Below are positions 55,965-64,000 of a stretch of 64,000 bases of DNA, in pieces. The stretch is taken from contig NC_088910.1 in the NCBI RefSeq assembly GCF_963576675.1, positions 28,088,531 through 28,152,530 of the forward strand, read 5' to 3'. Source of the stretch: Euphorbia lathyris (Eukaryota; Streptophyta; Magnoliopsida; Malpighiales; Euphorbiaceae). Positions within the stretch are counted from its first letter, which is position 1, and each line of letters starts with the position of its first letter. The notes under the pieces were generated by a model. That model did not search any database and was not told the origin of the DNA. It saw nothing but the letters and a program-made list of their open reading frames with translations. The translations under genes were made by a program, and so were the position numbers.

Positions 55965-58049
55965 TGTTGGAAATTAGTCTAAGGTATAGCAGCGGAAATA
56001 TAAAAATTTTAACCTATTTCCATAAACCACAAGATCCGTTAACCGTTATTTCATATAAAGAGGGATAATAAGAATTACCTCTTGATGATCAATCTACCGT
56101 TGTTAATGAAGTGCCCACAACTTCAAAAGAGATAGAAACTGTCTACCAATCTGCCCCTATCCGAAACAGACCTTCCAGACCCCCGAACCACAATCCCTTC
56201 GGTGGAAGCGTGGAAGAATATGTCTAGAAGCTCCTGTCCAAAAATCGTGACGATCCGACGGTTCAATCTCCAGGAATCCGCGAAATCGTGAACTGACCTG
56301 ATGTAGGAGTAGTAAAACGAATTTCTCCCCTTTTGTTTGTTTTTCCTTCTTCGAGTTCCCAAACACGAAATAAAACACGGGAAGATTAATTTAGTATCAA
56401 CCGTTGAATAGCAACCAAAGTAGATTGCCTCTAACTAATCAACACAAGATCAAGGATAAAAGAAATAGATGAAAATCAATTGATCAAACGAAGCCGTAGA
56501 GAAATCTCGTCCTCGAACTAGGGGTGTCGAATTTTCTCTCTCTTGGACTAGGTGAATTTCGAAAATCACAAGTAGGGTATGGCTTGCTTGGATTTTGAAA
56601 ATCTCAAGGGAATGTGTATTTATAATCTCTTGTATCTAATCCCTAGTTAGATAGAATTAGGTTACTGAATAGGAATTCCATTCGGAATAGAATTCCTAAT
56701 TATTATCTCACTATATATCTAATATATTAAGGATAATAATAATAACCTTATTGGATAATAATAGGAGTATATTAATCTAATTAAAACTCCTAACTTAATT
56801 ATCTCTTAATTAATTTAATTCATATTCCTAATCTAATTAGGATTAACAAAATCAAATTAATTATTCATGTATATCACTACATGAATTTCGACCCCCTTAT
56901 GTCCATGGGCCTTATTGGGCTCAATTGGGCTTCTATCAATTAATTAACATCTACCTCTCTTTTAGGTTCCAAGTCTTATGTGTGATCCATTAGGTTCTTA
57001 TTGCTTCTAGCCGTATGCAACGTTATTAAATTAATTTTCAAAGAATTATATTTAATCTTTGCATAACGGAATGATGTACAGAGTATGTGATTAGCAAGTC
57101 CGTAATCATTCCCCCAGAGCTATAAGAAGACAGGTTGATTCTGTCGTTAACATTTCCGTATTAGTTACAGTATAATTCGATCCTTTATCAACTACATCCT
57201 TGAACTGAATCTTATGACTATGGGTGATGTCAAGTCACATATAGCGAGACGTTCGTTTTACTTGTACAGGCCGAGTCAACTCAAAAAGATAGGTTAAGTG
57301 AAATCTGTATTTCTTACTCTTAAGCTATCACCTTGCAAGGATTTAGAGTCGAGTCTTCCACAAGCGATCTATGGATGTATCTCCCATTTATCGGGAGTGA
57401 TAAATGCTCAATCCAATATATAACGACTCCGCAATTACTTCCTGTGATACCCAACGTCTACTGTTCACACCCCAGAGTCATCTCTGTTAAGGATCATGTT
57501 ACACCAGAGTCAAAGCATCACATTCCGTAATCCAGAATACCAATTAATATTCCTTTGAGTCTGAGGATTAGTTATACCTATTAATACCAATGAGATGAAT
57601 AGGTGACAAAGATTAATCTACCCATCCTGTTATCTCAAATCGGATCCCCAATCCTAATGAACAACGTTTCATCGGATCTATGTAACTGTCCAGATATCTG
57701 TATATATGAAGCTTGTGAGATCAGCTTTCTGTCAGACAGAAGACATTGTTACATACAAGTCTCAACAGTGATATGTCAATCCCAAACATATCACTTGACT
57801 TGGGGTGGTTTTAAGTTTATCAGTTTACTATAAAGTTTTGTCTCACTTCATGCTTGTATGAACACTTTATAATCACTTTAAATAAACTTACGGATTTCCT
57901 TTTATCAGACTTTATTTAGTGCTTAAAAGGGATTGCCTTTATATAGTTATAAAACATATATCTCATTAAACAAATGATATAAAGAACAATTCATTTACAT
58001 TAAGTTTTGTATCCTAGAACAATTGTCTATAGGACACTAAACCCCAACA
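55965..58049 (-). mobile_element. Ty1/copia 3' LTR (2085 bp)
   Basis: On the minus strand it runs from TGTTGGGGTTTAGTGTCC (58049) to CTAATTTCCAACA (55965). A polypurine tract CCAAGTGGGAGTA lies just inside at 58050-58062. The left flank CATTG (55960-55964) should be the target duplication; its partner is outside the window. The LTR contains no long coding frame. Confidence 0.93.
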
Positions 58050-58063
58050 TACTCCCACTTGGA

Positions 58064-61000
58064 CTAAAGCCAATTGTTTCTAAAACTTATCCCAGTAGAA
58101 GTTAAATGACGATCATGTATTCTCTGGGTTAAAGGCTTTGTCAACGGATCTGCAACGTTGTCCTCTGTAGGTACTCTTTCTATTCTCACATCTCCTCTAG
58201 CCACAATCTCTCTAATGATGTGGTATCGCTTAAGGTAATGCTTGGATGCATTATGAGACCGTGGTTCCTTTGCTTGCGCAATGGCTCCATTGTTATCACA
58301 GTACAGTGTAATGGGATTGACAATGTCAGGCACCACACCTAGTTCTGTAATGAACTTTCTAATCCAAACCGCTTCCTTTGCTGCTTCCGCAGCTGCGATA
58401 TACTCTGACTCGGTCGTAGAGAAAGCTACGCTTCCCTGCTTGGAACTCTTCCAACTGACCGCGCCCCCATTCAAGATAAACAGGTATCCTAATTGGGATT
58501 TATAATCATTCTCATCTGTGAGATGACTTGCGTCTGAAAATCCTTCTATTTTTAGATCACCTTCTCCGTACACTAGGAACATATCTTTAGTTCTTCTCAA
58601 GTACTTAAGAATGTTCTTGACGGCAATCCAATGCTCGTCTCCCGGATTCCCTTGGTAACGACTCGTTATAGATAACGTGAACGCTACGTCAGGTCTAGTG
58701 CATAGCATAGCATACATAATCGAACCGATTGCGCTGGCGTACGGGACTACAGCCATGCGTCGTTTATCATCATCGGTTTTAGGACATTGATGATTGTTTA
58801 ACTTTACTCCATGTAACATGGGTAAGTTACCTCGTTTCGATTCAAGCATGCTAAACCGATTTAGCACCTTTTCAATGTATGTAGCCTGTGAAAGACCAAG
58901 CAGTCTTCTCGATCTATCTCTATAGATCTTTATACCAAGTATATAAGCTGCTTCACTAAGGTCTTTCATTGAGAAGTTACCAGATAACCATACTTTCACT
59001 GACTGTAAGAGAGCAACGTCATTTCCTATTAATAATATATCGTCAACATATAGTATGAGAAATGCTATAGAGCTCCCACTTGCTTTCTTGTAAATGCAAG
59101 CTTCTTCGCAATTTTGTTCAAAACCAAATTGTTTTATGGTTTCGTCAAAACTCTTATTCCAGCTTCTAGATGCTTGCTTGAGTCCATAAACGGATCTCTG
59201 AAGTTTGCAAACTTTATTTGCATCCTTCGATATGAAACCTTCAGGCTGCATCATATATACATCCTCAAGCAGGTTTCCGTTTAGGAAAGCTATTTTCACA
59301 TCCATTTGCCAAATCTCATAATCGTAGTGAGCGGCAATTGCAAGCATGATTCTGATTGATTTGGACATAGCCACATGAGAGAAAGTTTCATCATAATCAA
59401 TTCCTTGCTTCTGACGATATCCTTTCGCTACTAACCTAGCTTTGTAGGTGCTAACCTTTCCATCCATGTCTGTCTTCTTTTTGAAGATCCATCTGCACCC
59501 AATGGGTATTATCCCTTCGGGTGGATCAACCAAAGTCCACACTTGGTTAGTATACATGGAATCCATTTCAGAATCCATGGCCTCAAGCCATGCTTTAGAA
59601 TCTGGACTAGTAAGAGCCTCTTCGTAGTTTTCGGGTTCGTCGTCTAACACGGGAACCTCATTATCATCTCCCACTAGAAAACCATATCTAACTGGGAGTT
59701 CACGAACTCTTTATGATCTATGAATAGGTGGCACTGGAGTCTCATCTAATGGGACTCCTTCGGGTACCTCAACCGCCTTTGTTGTTTCAATCGGTGTTTC
59801 TTCTTCTTGAACTTCGACAAGTTCAATCATGCTTCCCTTTTGTGTTTCTTCGAGAAACTCTTTCTCTAAGAAGGTTGCGTGCTTGGATACGATTACTTTC
59901 TGATCATCTGGATGATAGAAGTAATATCCCATAGTTTCCTTAGGGTATCCAATGAAGAAACATTTATCAGATTTCGAATCTAGTTTGTCGGACGCAATGC
60001 GTTTGACAAAGGCTGAACAACCCCATATTCTCATAAATGAAAACACGGGTTTCCTACCAACGAACAATTCATATGGTGTGGAACTAGCGGATTTAGTTGG
60101 TACTCGATTTAGGGTGAAGAGGGCAGTTTCTAAGGCATAGCCCCATAACGTCTTTGGAAGTAAGGCCATGCTCATCATGAATCGTACCATATCTAATAGG
60201 GTACGGTTTCGCCTCTCGGACACACCATTGTGTTATGGTGTATAGGGAGGTGTCCATTGTGAGCATATCCCATATTCAGTTAGATAATTCAGAAAATCAT
60301 CTGAAAGATATTCGCCACCTCGATCAGATCGAAGCGTCTTTATTTTCTTTCCTAATTGATTTTCTACTTCATTCTTGAAGCATTTGAATTTCTCAAAAGC
60401 TTCTGACTTGTGCTTCATCAAGTAGATGTAACCATATCGGGTATGGTCATCTATGAAGCTTATGAAGAATCTGAATCCTCCTCTTGCTTGGACTGACATA
60501 GGACCACATACATCTGAATGAATGAGTCCTAGAGTGTCTGATACACGCTCACCTTTATTGCTAAAGGGTGTCTTTGTCATTTTACCTTTTAAACATGATT
60601 CGCATGTTTCTAATGATTCGGGATCGATTGGATCTATAAGCCCATCTGAATGTAGCTTTAGCATGCGTCTCTTGTTTATGTGGCCTAAACGACAATGCCA
60701 CAAGTAAGTTGAATTATCTAGCTTATGTCTTTTGGTATCAATTGCAAAAGCAGGAATTTTGTTATCTAACACATAAATCCCATTTTGTGAAATTCCTGAA
60801 AAATAAAAGATCGAATCTTTATAAAAATTGCAACTCTTGTCTTTTATTGAAATATGAAAACCGTCGTCAACAAGACAGCTAATAGAAATAATGTTGCGAG
60901 ACATTTGAGGAACGTATAAACAATTCCTTAATTCTATTACAAGCCCAGAGGGCAAATTTAAAACATAATCTCCAATTGCGAGGGCGGCAACTCTTGCTCC

Positions 61001-61978
61001 ATTTCCTACTCGTAAGTTTATGCTTTCTTTCTGTAGTTCCCTAGTCTGATTTAGCTCCTGCATATTTGTACAAATATGAGATCCACATCCGGTATCTAAT
61101 ACCCAAGATTCAGACAGTGAAACTGTATTTATTTCAATATAAAACATACCAGATGTTGAAGCACCTCCATTTCCCTTCTTGAGGGAGGCTAGGTACTCCT
61201 TGCAGTTCCTCTTCCAATGCCCGTCTTTACCACAGAAGTGGCACTCTCCTTTGGGCTTCTTCACTTCCTTTCCTTTAGCTTTGTAGGGCACGACTTTCTT
61301 ACCTTTCTTGGGATAATTAGGATTGGGATAGCTCCCTTTCCTTTTCTTTGATCCCTCAATGGCAAGAGCCGGTATGACTTTGTCTTTCTTCATATTGGGC
61401 TCAACTGACTTGAGCATATTTGCAAGCTCTTCAAGAGAGGTTTGCAAGTCATTCATCTGATAGTTCATAATGAACTGTGAATAACTTTCTGGGAGGGAAT
61501 GAAGAATTAAGTCTATACTTAATTTGTTATCCATCGCAAATCCAATACTAGAAAGTTTGGTAATGTAGCCAATCATCTTGACACAATGTGTCATGACAGA
61601 TGTGCCCTCTTGCATCCTACTATGATATAGCAACTTGGATATCTCGTAGCGTTCGCACCTGGTTTGTTTCCCAAACAATTCCTTTAGGTGCATGATGATG
61701 GAATAGGCATCCATTTCCTCATGTTGCCTTTGTAATTCCGGTGTCATCGATGCAAGTATGATGCATCCGGCATGATCATCATCAGCCTTATGCTTCTGGT
61801 AAGCATCAATTTCCTCAATGGGAGCATCATCAGCAGGGAGAGGGGGTATCGATGTATCAAGTACATACCATATTTTATCGAACTTCAAAACAATTTTGAG
61901 GTTACGAAACCAGTCGGTGAAGTTTGAACCATTCAATTTGTTATCGGTAAGAATGTTTTGCAGATTGGTTTTAGTCAT
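58064..61978 (-). pseudogene. Ty1/copia gag-pol polyprotein with two nonsense codons
   Basis: One continuous frame from ATG at 61978 (MTKTNLQNIL) to the stop at 58064, interrupted only by stops at 60233-60235 and 59711-59713. The first replaces Gln in the integrase sequence TPPYTP-Q-HNGVSERRNR (CAA to TAA). Order: gag (1-245), CCHC knuckle CHFCGKDGHWKRNC (246-259), protease DTG (295-297). Integrase follows with its zinc region (WHCRLGH...CESC), DVCGPM, SDRGGEY and SERRNRT. Reverse transcriptase (QMDVKIAFLNG, LYVDDILLIG) and RNase H (SDASHLTDEND, TTESEYIAAAEAAKEA) end the protein. The protease-integrase-RT order defines Ty1/copia. All catalytic residues remain, so it is dead only through the stops. 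An in-frame upstream extension to 62035 is probably leader. Confidence 0.93.
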
Positions 61979-63342
61979 GATTAGAAGAGTGGGTTTAATT
62001 AAACCTGAGAGTGAGAAAGAGCAAACGTATGTCATTCATTTGCTTAAAGTATATCAATCTAAAATTATAGGCCTTTTAGTTTATTTTAGATTGCTCCACT
62101 ATTTTGCCAAATTAATAGCCCTCCATATTAATTCGAAGAATTTCACAAATCCTTTAGTGAGCTAGGATCCTAACTCATGAGATTTCACCTTGAGTTTACT
62201 CAACAAGCTAGTCTCATTCATTAGGTAGATTCATGTAATCAATCACATCTTTAATGTGATTCCTAGGTTATTGGGTTACTAACCATATTAGTAACTAATA
62301 TGCTATTCATATTAATCCCAACCGTCTTGCCCATTAGTTTATGACAACATGAGTTTACTCATCCAATTATCATAATCTAATTTAAGTATTACCCAATATT
62401 CATGAAAAATGATTTTCGATAATTCAGGTGTTACCGAAAGGACCCCGAGCTTGAGTTTACTCAACAACCCAAAGGCCCTCGGCACTGCCGGCTGAATTAT
62501 AATATTAGGGAGGGGCAACCGATTTTAATAACTTGTTTATTTACTTAACTTTTTAATGAGGGATTTTATTTTAGGTCTCATAATCTAACTTAGTCTTGAT
62601 TTGCTTTAGCATACATCAGACACATACATTCACATACATTGGCGTTATGGACATATCATCTAAATTATTCCGTCGAGCCAGAGACGAAATAAAAGGGCAA
62701 ACCTAAGGAAATACTAACTATTACATATTTCTCTTTAGGTCCTCCGTCTTCTCCATGGCGCCTTGAAATTACATATTAATTTCTATACTACTAAAGAAAA
62801 CTTCAGTTGAATTGAAGGGAATCAGATGAGAGGAGAAATTACAATAGATAGTAGAAAGGCAGGACTCGCATGCCCTATTTCAAAAATACCAAAAGACTAA
62901 AGAGGGTCCAAATATGTCCATAACTCCAAACATGCATAGACTCAATTAAATAAATTTAATTGGTTGATTACATAACTATCTTATGTAATATTTATGTTAA
63001 TCACATTAACATATCAAATTAACTTTCATTCAATTTTACTTCTAATAGTTTCGTATCTTTTATATTAATCTTTAGATTAATATAACTATACAAAACTTTA
63101 ATTATGCACGTCCCAATTATTTTGATTTTAATTCATTTAACATTTTGATTTACAAATTGGTAAAACAAACTTTTAAACAAATTAGGAACATACGCATAAT
63201 CTGTTTTAATTAACAATTAATTAAAACTTATTTATCTTTAGAATTAATTAATCAAAACAATTTTTTAATTAATCCTAACTATAGATATTTATTCAATCAT
63301 ATTGAAAACTTCTAAATTTTCATATATGAAATAACGGATTTA
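61979..63342 (-). other. copia leader between PBS and gag
   Basis: About 1.36 kb of non-coding sequence, AT-rich. It contains a GC-richer patch (CCGAAAGGACCCCGAGC..., 62435-62515) and repeated TTGAGTTTACTCAACAA at 62191 and 62452, which could be packaging or structural RNA. Confidence 0.6.
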
Positions 63343-63360
63343 ACGATGGCTCTGATACCA
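63343..63360 (-). other. primer-binding site (initiator tRNA-Met type)
   Basis: The minus strand reads TGGTATCAGAGCCATCGT immediately after the LTR end CCAACA plus one G. This is the standard plant copia PBS complementary to initiator methionine tRNA. Confidence 0.9.
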
Positions 63361-63361
63361 C

Positions 63362-64000
63362 TGTTGGAAATTAGGCTAAGTTATAGCAGCGGAAATATAA
63401 ATTTTTTAACCTATTTCCATAAACCACAAGATCCGTTAACCGTTATTTCATATAAAGAGGGATAAGAAGAATTACCTCTTGATGATCAATCTACCGTTGT
63501 TAATGAAGTGCCCACAACTTCAAAAGAGATAGAAACTGTCTACCAATCTGCCCCTATCCGAAACAGACCTTCGAAATAGATGAAAATCAATTGATCAAAC
63601 GAAGCCGTAGAGAAATCTCGTCCTCGAACTAGGGGTGTCGAATTTTCTCTCTCTTGGACTAGGTGAATTTCGAAAATCACAAGTAGGGTATGGCTTGCTT
63701 GGATTTCGAAAATCTCAAGGGAAGGGGTATTTATAATCTCTTGTATCTAATCCCTAGTTAGATAGAATTAGGTTACTGAATAGGAATTCCATTCGGAATA
63801 GAATTCCTAATTATTATCTCACTATATATCTAATATATTAAGGATAATAATAATAACCTTATTGGATAATAATAGGAGTATATTAATCTAATTAAAACTC
63901 CTAAAATAATTATCTCTTAATTAATTTAATTCATATTCTTAATCTAATTAGGATTAACAAAATCAAATTAATTATTCATGTATATCACTACATGAATTTC
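63362..64000 (-). mobile_element. Ty1/copia 5' LTR, partial (runs off the window)
   Basis: It aligns base by base with 55965 onward in the 3' LTR, with about 11 substitutions counted by eye over roughly 635 aligned bases. It lacks the bases corresponding to 56176-56461 (about 286 bp), joining CAGACCTTC to GAAATAGATG. Confidence 0.92.

Noticed and set aside
57333..57833. Plus-strand frames inside the copia LTR
   Set aside because: LTR sequence is non-coding; the frames are short with no motif and lie antisense to the element.
60233..60235. Programmed stop-codon readthrough in the copia polyprotein
   Set aside because: Ty1/copia elements normally use a single frame, a second unrelated stop exists at 59711, and the changed codon is a conserved Gln, so decay is simpler.

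Overview
The window reads as nuclear DNA from a dicot-type flowering plant. The reasons are AT-rich sequence, multi-exon genes with canonical GT-AG introns and dicot codon use, and an intergenic space filled with plant transposon families: Ty1/copia including a Sirevirus, Ty3/gypsy, L1-type LINEs, tRNA-derived SINEs, Helitrons, and hAT, Mutator, PIF/Harbinger, Stowaway, CACTA and pogo derivatives. I cannot name the species.

Only two host genes are well supported, both on the minus strand. One (6464-11234, four exons, 963 aa) joins an N-terminal trihelix/MYB-like DNA-binding domain to a C-terminal kinase-like domain that has lost the DFG aspartate. The other (38219-40687, three exons, 363 aa) is a PTI1-like receptor-like cytoplasmic kinase with all catalytic motifs intact.

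Layout. 1-2560 is a 16-bp minisatellite embedded in an ACGTT pentamer array. 3.3-5.5 kb holds a pogo-type transposase tail and two MITEs. 6.4-11.6 kb is the trihelix-pseudokinase gene with a Mutator-type MITE in its last intron. 12-18 kb is a graveyard of retroposon, LINE, copia, hAT, CACTA and PIF pieces. 18.2-23.2 kb is one LINE, almost complete in outline, that lost its reverse transcriptase core and was later hit by a 1.55-kb insertion. 23.2-24.4 kb is a degenerate higher-order tandem repeat. 25-37.6 kb contains MITEs, a gypsy integrase tail, a plastid-like fragment, SINEs, a tandem pair of short Helitrons, a 1.6-kb Mutator-like element built from GCGAA-rich repeats, and a long foldback element. 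38.2-40.7 kb is the kinase gene. 41-43 kb holds a hAT derivative and a second foldback copy. 44.1-50.5 kb is a Helitron-carrying segmental duplication (offset about 3.7 kb).

From 50.5 kb to the right edge there is a clean nest: a LINE lies in the second duplicate, a Sirevirus interrupts the LINE, and a Ty1/copia element with about 2.1-kb LTRs interrupts the Sirevirus. The copia element has only two in-frame stops in gag-pol and about 98% LTR identity by eye, so it is the youngest large insertion. Its 5' LTR runs off the window.

The strongest calls rest on target-site duplications, paired termini and splice-phase agreement that can be read directly. Family names rest on remembered motifs and were not checked against a database.
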